In this document: one piece after another, positions 1 through 8,694 of the stretch
Position numbering within the stretch: position 1 is the stretch's first letter
Layout: every line of letters starts with the position of its first letter
NCBI RefSeq assembly: GCF_016612535.1
Contig: NZ_JAENXS010000003.1
Location: 62,001 to 126,000, forward strand
DNA: 64,000 nucleotides
Direction: 5' to 3'
From: Bradyrhizobium diazoefficiens
GTDB lineage: Bacteria > Pseudomonadota > Alphaproteobacteria > Rhizobiales > Xanthobacteraceae
Notes under the pieces: model-generated
Database searches by the model: none
Seen by the model: the letters and a program-made list of their open reading frames with translations, nothing else
Told to the model about the DNA's origin: nothing
Program-made: the position numbers and the translations under genes

Positions 1-1
1 T

Positions 2-850
2 GCCGAAAACTTGGCTTCTCGCGCTCGTAATGAGGTCGAGGGCCTGTTGATCGCGGGCGCGACCTTTTCGGTTTGCTTTGCTTCGAGCTGGCTCGGCGCG
101 CGGATAAGGGAGGTTTTGCCCCGAACGGCGCCGCTCGGTTCGGCACTGGCTGCGACACTGATCATCGTTGCGATCAGCGGCGCGAGCTGGCGGGCTCTCT
201 CGGCCGGCACTGCAAGTCTACGCCTTGACCGCGATCGTGCATCCGTCGAGCCTTTTTGGCTGGACAGCATGGCGCGTCATGCTCGCCTTTCGCTGTCAAG
301 CGACAAGGACGTCCTGGTTTCGCCGCTTCTCGTCTTTCCCCCCCTGTTGGCCAATCAGGATCTGGTCGAAACTCCGGATAGGCTCCCGAATGATTGCATC
401 GCGCGGTTCTATGGAAAGCAGGTCGTTCGCTTGAGGATTGAACCACCCGCGGAGTTCCTGACGGCGCTTTCGAAATTCTTGTCTGGCCTTCAGAGCAAGA
501 TCCCGCAGATGCCCTCCGGCGAGATCCGCCTTTCGGACCTGCGCAATCGTTCGATTGAGGTGCCGGAAACGCTAGTCCAAGGGCCGAATCTCTCGACTCC
601 CTGGGGAGCGATGCGGCTCGTCAGGGATGGAGGACTTCTGCAATTCGATCTCGATCGTCTTCCATCCAGCGTATGTGTTCCGCTCTATCGTGGCCTGGGA
701 GATCTTCGAGGTATCACCAAGATTGAACCAACTTCACTTGCAGCCGGCTTCGAGAACACGCCGGTCTCGGACGAGAGCGCCGTGAAGGCCTGCTCTCTGC
801 GAACAGATTTCATCAGATTCCTGGTTTCGGAGACAACCGCCGGTCGGTGA
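2..850 (+). CDS. Hypothetical membrane-anchored protein with pilin-like C-terminal region (5' end may lie outside window)
   Basis: The frame is open from the first bases of the window. The first possible start inside it is a TTG at 11, so the true start may be upstream. The product (about 280 aa) has two hydrophobic stretches in its first 70 residues and a soluble remainder. Near the C-terminus, 'TPWGA', then 'LPSSVCVPLYRGL', then an 'ACSL' segment follow the order seen in the PilS-type type IV pilin C-terminal domain (a TPWGG-like motif, then a V/LP..C segment, then a second Cys). This is only a pattern match by eye, so the pilin assignment is weak. GC is visibly lower than in genes beyond 1.9 kb, which suggests acquired DNA. 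Confidence 0.55.
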   Translation, partial: AENLASRARNEVEGLLIAGATFSVCFASSWLGARIREVLPRTAPLGSALAATLIIVAISGASWRALSAGTASLRLDRDRASVEPFWLDSMARHARLSLSSDKDVLVSPLLVFPPLLANQDLVETPDRLPNDCIARFYGKQVVRLRIEPPAEFLTALSKFLSGLQSKIPQMPSGEIRLSDLRNRSIEVPETLVQGPNLSTPWGAMRLVRDGGLLQFDLDRLPSSVCVPLYRGLGDLRGITKIEPTSLAAGFENTPVSDESAVKACSLRTDFIRFLVSETTAGR

Positions 851-870
851 TCTGGTCGAGAGAGTTGTTC

Positions 871-940
871 ACCGCTCGTCCGCGATCACCTTGCCGTCGT
901 CGGCAGCGCTCCGGGTTGAGCACCTCGACTGCGCCGCTCC
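871..940 (-). repeat. Degenerate copy of the 3' end of the PaaK-like CoA-ligase gene
   Basis: Bases 871-899 are identical to 1868-1896, the last codons of the ligase gene encoded at 1866-3089. Similarity continues with substitutions and single-base indels to about 940. The copy has lost one T relative to the intact gene and has no reading frame of its own. It marks one border of a lower-GC segment carrying the methyltransferase gene. Confidence 0.75.
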
Positions 941-983
941 CGATTTCTAGACAAATGAATCAACCCATAGTAGCTCTTAATAG

Positions 984-1799
984 ATGGATTGGCGGCTCAA
1001 GGCTTTGGCGTTTCGAGCTCTCGATTTCCCTGGTGGAAATTGGGCCCATTATCTATTGCAGCGTCATGTGACAAGAACTTGGCCCCGGCCGACGAAGACG
1101 CTGGATGCTCTCGCACGGAGGGCTAAAGAGGTGGTAGATCGTTACTCCGTGCATGTCGGCGGCTTACCGAACAACGTGCTTGAAATCGGTGCGGGGAGGG
1201 ATCTGGCCGTTCCGCTCGCCATGCGCCGTCTTGGCGTCGAGACTGTGACGGCCGTGGACGTTAACCGGATCGCCAACCTTGAACTGATCCAGCATGCTGC
1301 AGACCATCTGTTGTCTGAACAGGTCAAGTTTGCGTCATGGAAAGAGCTCGAGAGTTTCGGAGTGCACTACCTGGCACCCCATTATGTGACGGCCGATGAT
1401 GTCAAGGTTGATTGCTCGTGCTCAAACGAAGTTCTTGAACACGTGCCAGTCGAACAGTTGGTTGTGTTGCTCCGTGCCTTGCGGAATGTCACCGAGAAAC
1501 TGACGGTTCACTCGATCGACTATAGTGATCATTATGCCAGGTCGGACAAGTCAGTTTCGCGGCTGAATTTCCTGCGCTATTCGGACGATGAGTGGCGCCC
1601 GTTCAACAGCGGCAAGCAGTTCGTCAATCGACTTCGACACAGCGATTATCTGCGCTTGTTTGAGGAAGCGGGATTCAAGATCATCGAGGAGAGCTCGATG
1701 GCAGGCGATCCGGCGTATGGGCTGGAAGTGGCTGAGCAGTTCAGGCACTACGATCCAGCTGATCTGTTTGCCATTAAGGGTCGCATCATTGCGGCATGA
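984..1799 (+). CDS. Class I SAM-dependent methyltransferase
   Basis: The 271-aa protein has a Rossmann-type methyltransferase core. Motif I is LEIGAGRD at residues 66-73, an acidic motif II is AVDVN at about 90-94, and 'SNEVLEHV' fits the motif IV/post-motif region of the Methyltransf_11 group. The substrate cannot be told from the sequence. I see no clear ribosome binding site before the ATG at 984. GC is clearly below that of the downstream genes, and the gene sits between two copies of the ligase 3' end (871-940 and 1868-1938), which suggests it came in by transfer. Neighbours give no functional clue. Confidence 0.8.
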   Translation: MDWRLKALAFRALDFPGGNWAHYLLQRHVTRTWPRPTKTLDALARRAKEVVDRYSVHVGGLPNNVLEIGAGRDLAVPLAMRRLGVETVTAVDVNRIANLELIQHAADHLLSEQVKFASWKELESFGVHYLAPHYVTADDVKVDCSCSNEVLEHVPVEQLVVLLRALRNVTEKLTVHSIDYSDHYARSDKSVSRLNFLRYSDDEWRPFNSGKQFVNRLRHSDYLRLFEEAGFKIIEESSMAGDPAYGLEVAEQFRHYDPADLFAIKGRIIAA

Positions 1800-1865
1800 C
1801 AAATCTGAGGTAAGTCAAGCCTCGACGGCCTCTGATAACCTTGGCGCTCGTAAGACGTCGTTAAT

Positions 1866-3089
1866 CTACCGCTCGTCCGCGATCACCTTGCCGTCGTTCG
1901 GCAGCGCGCCGGGGCTAACGAACTCGACCACGCCGCCGAGCTTCGTCACGGCTCGCAAGCTGCTTGCGATCTCTTCACGCAGCGCGTCGCCCGATGCGCC
2001 GGTCTCGGCCTTTAGCGTCATCGCGTCGCTCTCGCCCTGGCGCGTGACGACCAGCCGCAGCCTTCCGAGCGCGGGATGACGCTTGCCGATCTCGGCGATC
2101 TGTTCGGGGCGGACGAACATGCCCTTGACCTTGGTGGTCTGGTCGGCGCGGCCCATCCAGCCCTTGATCCGCATATTGGTGCGTCCGCACGGGCTCGTGC
2201 CGGGCAGCACTGCCGTGAGATCGCCGAGCGCGAGACGGATCCAGGGATGGTGCGGGTCGAGCGAGGTCACCACGATCTCGCCGACATCGCCCGGCGCAAC
2301 GGGATCGCCGGTGCCGGGCTTGACGATCTCCATGAGTAAATCCTCGTTGACGACCATGCCGTCGCGCGCCGCGGTCTCGAAGGCGATGAGGCCAAGATCG
2401 GCGGTGCCGAAGGCCTGGTAGGCGTCGATGTCGCGCGCCTTGATCGCGGCCTGGAGCGAGGGCGGGAAGGCCGCGCCCGAGACAAGCGCGCGCTTGATCG
2501 AGGAGACGTCACGGCCTGCGGTCACGGCTGCATCGAGCAGGATCTTCAGGAAGTCCGGCGTGCCGCTGTAGCCGACGGGACGGTAGGCCTCGATCAGCTC
2601 GAATTGCTGCTCGGTATTGCCGGGACCGGCGGGGATCACGGCGCAGCCGAGCGCGCGCGCGGAGGAATCAAAAATGAAGCCGCCGGGGGTCAGGTGGTAG
2701 CTGAAGGTGTTGAGCACGATGTCCTCGGGGCGGAACCCGGCCGCGAACAGCGCCCTTGCGCCGCGCCAGGGATCGGCCTGTCGCCCCTCCGGCTCGAAGA
2801 TTGGGCCTGGGGAGGTAAAGAGACGGGCGAACGCCCCCGGGGCGGCCGTCACGAAGCCGCCGAATGGCGCGGAGGCCTTATGCAGGGCCGGCAGTTCCGA
2901 CTTGCGCAGCACCGGGAGGGCGGCCAATGCAGCCCGGGAGGTCACGGCAGCCGGATCGATGCCCCTGAACCGCTCGGCATAGGCCGGCGCGGCCATAGCG
3001 CTGCGCAGCACATGCGGCAGGCGAGCGAACAGCTCGGCCTCGCGCGCCGCTGGCTCGCGCGTCTCGAGGGCGTCGTAATGGGCGGTCAT
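1866..3089 (-). CDS. Phenylacetate-CoA ligase family (PaaK-like) AMP-forming ligase
   Basis: The 407-aa protein has the length and layout of PaaK-type adenylating CoA ligases. There is an 'SGTPDFLK' core motif, a 'QAFGTADLG' motif in the YGxTE position, and a C-terminal 'RIKGWMGRADQTTKVKGMFVRPEQ' lid region. It should activate an aromatic or other carboxylic acid to its CoA thioester in the cytoplasm. The usual glycine/threonine-rich P-loop is replaced by 'TSPGPIFEPEG', as I recall for a PaaK subfamily. It lies near a Liv-type ABC operon with another acyl-CoA synthetase, so it may act on an imported acid. Its 3' end is partly duplicated at 871-940. Confidence 0.85.
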   Translation of the reverse strand: MTAHYDALETREPAAREAELFARLPHVLRSAMAAPAYAERFRGIDPAAVTSRAALAALPVLRKSELPALHKASAPFGGFVTAAPGAFARLFTSPGPIFEPEGRQADPWRGARALFAAGFRPEDIVLNTFSYHLTPGGFIFDSSARALGCAVIPAGPGNTEQQFELIEAYRPVGYSGTPDFLKILLDAAVTAGRDVSSIKRALVSGAAFPPSLQAAIKARDIDAYQAFGTADLGLIAFETAARDGMVVNEDLLMEIVKPGTGDPVAPGDVGEIVVTSLDPHHPWIRLALGDLTAVLPGTSPCGRTNMRIKGWMGRADQTTKVKGMFVRPEQIAEIGKRHPALGRLRLVVTRQGESDAMTLKAETGASGDALREEIASSLRAVTKLGGVVEFVSPGALPNDGKVIADER

Positions 3090-3175
3090 GGCAGGTCTTT
3101 CTGGGGTGGCATCCGTTGCACGGCGCCGCTCTCATGGGTATCAGACGGCCATTGGCGGGGCGTGGAGAGAGCGCG

Positions 3176-4327
3176 ATGGCTGACGAGAGCATCATTGCGG
3201 CGGACGGAGCGGCTGACGTCGTCGCGCGCCTGAAGCGCCGCATGATCGACGAGGCGATGCCGCTGTGGTCGACCGTCGGTTGGGACCACGCCGCGGGCGG
3301 TTTCATCGATCGGCTGCACCGCGACGGCACGGCGGATGCGGCCGCGCCGCGGCGCGTGTTCGTGCAGGCCCGCCAGATCTGGTGCTACGCCAAGGCGGCG
3401 CAGATGGACTGGTATCCCGAGGGGCGCGCCATCGCGCTGAAGGGGCTCGAGCACCTCCTGGCAAAAGCAAAGGCGCCCGACGGCCGGCCCGGCTATGTGC
3501 ACCGGCTGACGCCGGAGGGCGCGGTGCTGGATTCGCGACGCGATGCCTACGACCACGCCTTCATCCTGTTTGCGCTGGCGACCGTCTATGCGCTCGACAA
3601 GGATGCGCAGATTCGCGCCGAGATCGACGCGCTGCTCGCCTTCCTCGACGGCCATCTGCGCTCGCCGCATGGCGGCGTCCACGAAAGCCTGCCGGTGTCG
3701 CTGCCGCGTCGGCAGAACCCGCACATGCATCTGTTCGAGGCGATGATCGCGTGCTTCGACGCGACCCATGATCTGTCGTTCCAGAACCGCGCCGGTGAAT
3801 TCTTCGCGCTGTTCCTCGCCAATCTCTACGACAAGCAGAAGCGGATTCTGACGGAGTACTTCGAGGAGGACTGGTCCAAGATCGAGCCGGTCAGGGTCGA
3901 GCCCGGCCATCAGGCGGAATGGGTCTGGCTCCTGAAGGGTTTCGAGCGGATCACGGGATGTCCGACCGGCCAGCGTCGCGCCGAGCTGCTGGCGACCGCG
4001 CTGCGTTATCGTGACGAGGCGACCGGTTGCCTCATCGACGAGGGCGATGATAGCGGCAATATCCGTCGCGGCACGCGCCGGCTGTGGCCGCAGACTGAAA
4101 TGGCGAAGGCGTGGATCGCACAGGCCGAGTCCGGCGAGGCGAGCGCGGCGGAGGAAGCGCGCGCGGCGCTGGTGCGGCTCGAACGGCACTACCTCAGCCA
4201 TCCCGTGCGGGGCGGCTGGTACGACCAATTCGACAGCGACGGAAAATCGCTGATCGACACCATTCCTGCGTCGTCGTTCTATCATGTTCTCTGCGCGGTC
4301 ACTGAAGCGGAGCAGGTATTGGGTTAG
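3176..4327 (+). CDS. AGE family epimerase/isomerase (N-acylglucosamine 2-epimerase or mannose isomerase type)
   Basis: The product is about 383 aa, the normal size for the (alpha/alpha)6-barrel AGE/phosphomannose isomerase family. The N-terminal 'RVFVQARQIWCYAKAAQ' and C-terminal 'LWPQTEMAKAWI' motifs are typical. The family interconverts N-acyl-glucosamine/mannosamine or mannose/fructose; the substrate here is undetermined. I chose the ATG at 3176 because GGAGAG lies 5-10 bases upstream and the family start fits. A TTG 60 bases upstream is also open. The gene is divergent from the PaaK-like ligase and convergent with livF, with a dispersed repeat between the last two. Confidence 0.85.
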   Translation: MADESIIAADGAADVVARLKRRMIDEAMPLWSTVGWDHAAGGFIDRLHRDGTADAAAPRRVFVQARQIWCYAKAAQMDWYPEGRAIALKGLEHLLAKAKAPDGRPGYVHRLTPEGAVLDSRRDAYDHAFILFALATVYALDKDAQIRAEIDALLAFLDGHLRSPHGGVHESLPVSLPRRQNPHMHLFEAMIACFDATHDLSFQNRAGEFFALFLANLYDKQKRILTEYFEEDWSKIEPVRVEPGHQAEWVWLLKGFERITGCPTGQRRAELLATALRYRDEATGCLIDEGDDSGNIRRGTRRLWPQTEMAKAWIAQAESGEASAAEEARAALVRLERHYLSHPVRGGWYDQFDSDGKSLIDTIPASSFYHVLCAVTEAEQVLG

Positions 4328-4334
4328 AGCTCTT

Positions 4335-4389
4335 TTGTTTTGACGCGTTTTCTTCACGCGAACCGGTTCCCACTTCGCTCGAAAACGCT
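4335..4389. repeat. Dispersed intergenic repeat, family A, copy 1
   Basis: The sequence 'TGACGCGTTTTCTTCACGCG...CACTTCGCTCGAAAACGC' matches 21853-21900 almost base for base. It lies between two convergent genes and overlaps the stop codon of livF. Confidence 0.8.
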
Positions 4390-5227
4390 ATAGCCATCGC
4401 TTTCGCCGCTTGAAGCTTTTGAGGTTCTTGAAACTCTTGCGCTGGTCGCCGGCGCCGCCGAGATAGAACTCCTTGACGTCCTCGTTGTCGCGCAGCTCGT
4501 CCGCGGTGCCGTCGAGCACGACCTTGCCCTGCTCCATGATGTAGCCGTGGCTTGCCACCGAGAGCGCGGCGCGCGCGTTCTGCTCGACCAGGAGAATGGT
4601 GACGCCGAGGTCGCGGTTGATCTTCTGGATGATCGAGAACACCTCCTTCACCAGCAGCGGCGAGAGGCCCATCGAGGGCTCATCCATCAAGATCATCTTC
4701 GGGCGCGCCATTAGCGCACGGCCGATCGCGAGCATCTGCTGCTCGCCACCGGAGAGATAGCCGGCCAATCCTGTGCGCTCCCTCAGGCGCGGGAAATAGT
4801 TGAAGACCATGTCGAGATCGGCGTCGACCTCGCGGTCCCTGCGGGTGAACGCACCGAGCCTGAGGTTTTCCAGCGACGTCATGTCGGCGACGATGCGCCG
4901 GCCCTCCATCACCTGGAAGATGCCGCGGCGGACGATCTTGTCGGGGTCGATGCCGTTGATTCGCTCGCCTTCGAACAAGATTTCGCCACGCGTGACCTCG
5001 CCGTCCTCGGTCTTGAGCAGCCCCGAGATCGCCTTCAGCGTCGTCGACTTGCCGGCGCCGTTGGCACCCAGCAGTGCGACGATCGCGCCCTTGGGCACGT
5101 CGAGGCTGAGGCCGCGCAGCACCAGGATGACGTCGTCATAGACGACCTCGATGTTGCGCACGGCGAGGAGCGGCGGCGCGGGGACGATGCTTGGGGTGGG
5201 GCGTGTAGTTTCCAGTGCTTCAGTCAT
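4388..5227 (-). CDS. livF: Branched-chain amino acid-type ABC transporter, ATP-binding protein LivF
   Basis: This ATPase subunit of a Liv/HAAT-type importer has Walker A GANGAGKST, signature LSGGEQQM and Walker B LMDEPSMGL. It is about 279 aa, longer than the usual 235-240, because of an N-terminal extension before 'LLAVRNIEVVYDDV' and a basic tail 'KSFKNLKSFKRRKRW'. I chose the ATG at 5227 (MTEALETT); an upstream-extended start would read through repeat DNA. It is the last gene of the minus-strand operon livG - acyl-CoA synthetase - livH - livM - livK - livF. Because that operon carries a CoA ligase, the substrate may be a carboxylic acid rather than an amino acid. Confidence 0.9.
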   Translation of the reverse strand: MTEALETTRPTPSIVPAPPLLAVRNIEVVYDDVILVLRGLSLDVPKGAIVALLGANGAGKSTTLKAISGLLKTEDGEVTRGEILFEGERINGIDPDKIVRRGIFQVMEGRRIVADMTSLENLRLGAFTRRDREVDADLDMVFNYFPRLRERTGLAGYLSGGEQQMLAIGRALMARPKMILMDEPSMGLSPLLVKEVFSIIQKINRDLGVTILLVEQNARAALSVASHGYIMEQGKVVLDGTADELRDNEDVKEFYLGGAGDQRKSFKNLKSFKRRKRWL

Positions 5228-5253
5228 TGGGCTATGCCGCCAATCTCTATGCT

Positions 5254-5366
5254 CGTCATGCCCGGGCTGGTCCCGGGCATCCACGTCCTTCGTGCCAACC
5301 GGCTAGGCGTGGATGGCCGGGACGTCTGCGCGAAGACGCGCTTCGCGCTTTTGCCCGGCCATGACG
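5254..5366. repeat. Dispersed palindromic repeat, family B, copy 1
   Basis: The element runs from CGTCATGCCCGGGC to GCCCGGCCATGACG, so its ends are inverted copies of each other, and it contains internal 'catccacgt/acgtggatg'-type arms. A second copy is at 18353-18461. It sits between livK and livF of the first Liv operon. Confidence 0.85.
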
Positions 5367-5379
5367 CCCGTGGATAGAC

Positions 5380-6663
5380 TCACCAGCCAAACCATTCCGG
5401 CTTGCGCGGCAGCTCGACCGACTTGACCTTCTCGAGCTTGATCGTGCCCTTGCTCATGAGGTCGTTGATGTCGCCATCGGTCGCTCCTGATACCTTCGAG
5501 CGATAGAGGTCGACCTTCATGGTCCCGCGATGGTCCTTCTCGGTCCAGGTCGAGGGATTGCAGACCCCTTCCATGCCAGCCGGTACCCAATCCTTCTTTT
5601 GGTAGAAGCCCTTGGCGACGTTCTCGCCGGTGGCGCCGCCGTTCTTGGCGGCCCAGTCGATCGCTTCCTTCATGTAGAGCGCCGAGCAGACGGCCGCGAC
5701 GTAATGCACGGGGCGGTAGACCTTGCCGGTGGGGTCGGACATCTTCGATATCTCCATCACCGTCTTCATGCCGGGCGCGTCGCCGCCCCAGCTCACCGCC
5801 GTGCGCAGCGGGAACACCACGCCGTCGGCGGCATCGCCGGCAGCCTTGGCGCCGCTCTCATCCATGCCCCAGACGTTGCCGAGGAACTGAACGTCCACGT
5901 TCGCCGCCTTGCAGGCCTTCAGCACCGAAACGTTGGATTGGGGCGTATTGCCGAGATAGGCATAGTTCGCACCCGAGCTCTTCAGGCTCAGACACTGGCT
6001 GCTGTAGTCGCCCGGGCTCAGCGCGAAGACCAGGGGCGGCAGCACTTCGAAACCGAGTTCGGTGGCCAGCGCCTCGCCAGCAGCCTTCGGCGCGTTGGGG
6101 TAGGGATGATTGGCGCCCATGTGGACGTATTTCGGCTTGCCCGGCTTGCCCTTGGCCTTCCAGTCCTCGGCCGCCCACATCAACATCGCGCGCAGCGCGT
6201 CCGAATAGGTCGGGCCATAGAAGAAATTGTAGGGTGCGGGCTTGGCCTTGCCGCTGCTGCCTTCAGGGTCCGACAGCGCCGCGGCGTAGGAGCCGGACAT
6301 GTCGGGAATCTTGTCCTGGGCGAGGAAGCCGGTCAGCGCTTCGGTGTCCGCCGTGCCCCAGCCCATGATGGCGGCAACCTTGTTGTCAGGGGCGGACCAC
6401 TTCTTGTAAAGCGCGATCGCTTTCGGCACCTGGTAGCCGTAGTCGTTGGTGTCGACGTTGAGCTGCTTGCCGCCGACGCCGCCATTCTTGTTGACCCAGG
6501 CGAAGGTGTCGGCAACGGCCTGGCCGAACGGCGTGCCGACGTCGGCGGTGCCGCCGGAGCGGTCTTCGAGATGGCCGATCGCGATCTGCGCCTGCGCACC
6601 GGTTGAAAAGGCCGCAATCGCGAGCGCGAGCGAGGCGGTGCTCAAAAGGGATTTTGTCTTCAT
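5380..6663 (-). CDS. livK: Liv-type ABC transporter substrate-binding protein
   Basis: The 427-aa periplasmic binding protein has a signal peptide of residues 1-25 (cleavage after 'GAQA'). It has the type I periplasmic binding fold of the Leu/Ile/Val-binding family: 'IAIGHLEDRSG' at the mature N-terminus and 'AIMGWGTADTEAL' in the ligand lobe. It captures the substrate for the LivHMGF importer. AGGAGG lies about 8 bases before the ATG. It is longer than classical LivK (about 370 aa), as in binding proteins for aromatic or other organic acids. The synthetase gene in the same operon points the same way, but the ligand is not shown by sequence. Confidence 0.9.
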   Translation of the reverse strand: MKTKSLLSTASLALAIAAFSTGAQAQIAIGHLEDRSGGTADVGTPFGQAVADTFAWVNKNGGVGGKQLNVDTNDYGYQVPKAIALYKKWSAPDNKVAAIMGWGTADTEALTGFLAQDKIPDMSGSYAAALSDPEGSSGKAKPAPYNFFYGPTYSDALRAMLMWAAEDWKAKGKPGKPKYVHMGANHPYPNAPKAAGEALATELGFEVLPPLVFALSPGDYSSQCLSLKSSGANYAYLGNTPQSNVSVLKACKAANVDVQFLGNVWGMDESGAKAAGDAADGVVFPLRTAVSWGGDAPGMKTVMEISKMSDPTGKVYRPVHYVAAVCSALYMKEAIDWAAKNGGATGENVAKGFYQKKDWVPAGMEGVCNPSTWTEKDHRGTMKVDLYRSKVSGATDGDINDLMSKGTIKLEKVKSVELPRKPEWFGW

Positions 6664-6706
6664 GGGTCGGTTCCTCCTGTTTATTGTTTAAGTGAAGCTC
6701 CCGTGC

Positions 6707-7780
6707 TCAATGCGAGAACGGGTAGAGTTTCCAGTAGGTCTTGATCTGTCGCCATCGATGGGCGAGGCCGTCGGGCTCGAACATCAGGAACACGATGATG
6801 ATGAGCCCGATCGCGATCTCGCGCAGGAAGGTGAGGTTGTTGTTGAGCGAGAGCGCCTTGTCGATCGCGCCGCCCTTCAGAGACAGGCTGATGAACTCCA
6901 TCGCCTCGGGCAGCAGCACGACGAAGGCCGTGCCCATCAGCGTACCCATGATCGAGCCGGTGCCGCCGATGATGATCATGGCGAGGAACAGGATCGAGCG
7001 CTCGATGCCAAAACCTTCCTGCGAGACCACGAGCTGGTAATGCGCATAGAGCGCGCCGGCGATGCCGGCGAAAAAGGCGGCCAATCCAAACGACAGCGTG
7101 CGGTATTTGGTGAGGTTGATGCCCATGATCTCGGCGGAGAGATAATGGTCGCGGATCGCCACCAGCGCGCGGCCGTCGCGCGTGCGCATCAGATTGGTGA
7201 CGAGGATGTAGCTGACAAGCACATAGGCCAGCACGACGTAGAAATATTGCCGGTCGCCGCGCAGCGAATAGCCGAAGATCGAGAACGGCTCGGCGCTGGC
7301 CGGCACCGAGCCGCCGGTGAACCACTCCGCGCGGGAGAAGAAGTCGAGCAGGATGTATTGCGCGGCAAGAGTAGCGATGACGAGATACAATCCCTTCAGC
7401 CGCGCCGCCGGGATGCCGAACACGAGACCCACCAGCGCGGTGACGACACCCGCCAGCGGAATCGCGAAGAACACCGGGATCGGCGCATTGTTGGAGATGT
7501 AGGCGGAGGAGAAGGCGCCGAGCAGGAAGAAGGCGGCATGGCCAATCGAGATCTGGCCGGTGAAGCCGACCAGGATATTCAACCCCAGCGCCGCGATCGA
7601 GAAAATGCCGATCTGGATCAGGATGCTGAGCCAGTATCCGCCGAGGAATTGCGGCACGAGGCAGAGCAGCAGCACGCCGAGAATCGCAAAGCTGCGGCTG
7701 GTCGTCGTCGGAAAAATCGTGGTGTCGGCCGCGTAGGAAGTGCGGAAATCACCAGCGGGGATGAGGGCAGGGCCGGCCAT
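6707..7780 (-). CDS. livM: Liv-type ABC transporter permease LivM
   Basis: This inner-membrane permease of about 357 aa belongs to the BPD_transp_2 (LivM) family. It has about ten hydrophobic segments, the conserved 'ALGLNILVGFTGQISIGHAAFFLLGAF' segment near residues 60-90, and the cytoplasmic 'MRTRDGRALVAIRD' loop that contacts the ATPase. It begins three bases after the livH stop, so the two are probably translationally coupled. A TM-poor N-terminal extension of about 30 residues precedes the core, common in alphaproteobacterial LivM proteins. Confidence 0.93.
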   Translation of the reverse strand: MAGPALIPAGDFRTSYAADTTIFPTTTSRSFAILGVLLLCLVPQFLGGYWLSILIQIGIFSIAALGLNILVGFTGQISIGHAAFFLLGAFSSAYISNNAPIPVFFAIPLAGVVTALVGLVFGIPAARLKGLYLVIATLAAQYILLDFFSRAEWFTGGSVPASAEPFSIFGYSLRGDRQYFYVVLAYVLVSYILVTNLMRTRDGRALVAIRDHYLSAEIMGINLTKYRTLSFGLAAFFAGIAGALYAHYQLVVSQEGFGIERSILFLAMIIIGGTGSIMGTLMGTAFVVLLPEAMEFISLSLKGGAIDKALSLNNNLTFLREIAIGLIIIVFLMFEPDGLAHRWRQIKTYWKLYPFSH

Positions 7781-7783
7781 GGG

Positions 7784-8677
7784 TCAGATCCGCTCGATGT
7801 CGTGGGTGCCGAACAGGCCGTAGGGCTTGATCATCAGCACGATGATGAGGACGTAGAACGGCGCGATCTCGTAGAGATTGCCCCAGTGCAGATACTGGCT
7901 GTCGACATATTGCGCGATGTTCTCGAGCAGGCCGATGATGATGCCGCCGAGCACCGCGCCGCCGACGGAATCGAGCCCGCCGAGGATCGCGGCGGGAAAC
8001 ACTTTGATGCCGTAGCCGGCGAGCCCGGACGACACGCCGTTGACCACCGCGACGACGACACCGGCGACCGCCGACACGGTCGCCGAAATAGCCCAGGCCA
8101 TGGCGAACACGCTCTTCACGGAAATGCCGAGCGACTGCGCCACCTGCTGGTTGAACGCCGTGGCGCGCATCGCAAGGCCGTACTTCGAGGCGCGGAAGAA
8201 CCAGGCCATGCCGATCATCATCGCGATCGAGACGACCAGGCTCATGACGTAGACAGTCTGGATCTGGAGCCCGAACAGGCCGACCGACTGGCTCTCGAAC
8301 ACGCGCGGAAACGGTTGCGGATTGACACCGAACATCCATTTCAGCGTCGCCTGCAGCACGGTCGAGAGGCCGATCGTCACCATGATCACGGAGATGATGG
8401 GCTCGCCGATCATCGGTCGCAGGATCAGGACCTGGATCGCGATGCCGAACGCGAACATGAACACCAGCGTCATCGGCATGCCGATCCAGAACGGCACCTG
8501 GTATTTGGCGAGCAGGGCCCAGCACACCCAGGCCCCGACCAGCAGCAATTCACCTTGTGCGAAATTGACCACCTGCGTGGCCTTGTAGATCAGCACGAAC
8601 GACATCGCGACCACGCCATAGAGCGTGCCGACGACGAGACCGTTGACCAGAAGCTGGATGAGGAAGGCAGTGTTCAT
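7784..8677 (-). CDS. livH: Liv-type ABC transporter permease LivH
   Basis: The 297-aa permease shows 'LVVGTLYGVVAMSFVLIYKATQVVNFAQGELL', the standard LivH N-terminal helix pair, and further membrane segments to the C-terminus. I chose the ATG at 8677. The open frame continues upstream, but only through repeat DNA at 8695-8781. That repeat cassette, carrying the opposite-strand DUF559 gene, lies immediately upstream and separates livH from the acyl-CoA synthetase gene, so operon transcription must pass through it. Confidence 0.92.
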   Translation of the reverse strand: MNTAFLIQLLVNGLVVGTLYGVVAMSFVLIYKATQVVNFAQGELLLVGAWVCWALLAKYQVPFWIGMPMTLVFMFAFGIAIQVLILRPMIGEPIISVIMVTIGLSTVLQATLKWMFGVNPQPFPRVFESQSVGLFGLQIQTVYVMSLVVSIAMMIGMAWFFRASKYGLAMRATAFNQQVAQSLGISVKSVFAMAWAISATVSAVAGVVVAVVNGVSSGLAGYGIKVFPAAILGGLDSVGGAVLGGIIIGLLENIAQYVDSQYLHWGNLYEIAPFYVLIIVLMIKPYGLFGTHDIERI

Positions 8678-8694
8678 GTATAATGGACCTTTCG

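Noticed and set aside
847..1071. Short plus-strand frame between the first two genes
   Set aside because: It runs through the degenerate ligase fragment and into the methyltransferase start in another frame; no start signal or composition support.
6692..8683. 663-codon plus-strand open frame opposite livM and livH
   Set aside because: Its composition is His/Asp/Arg-rich and repetitive, as expected for the complement of membrane-protein codons. The permease genes explain the sequence.
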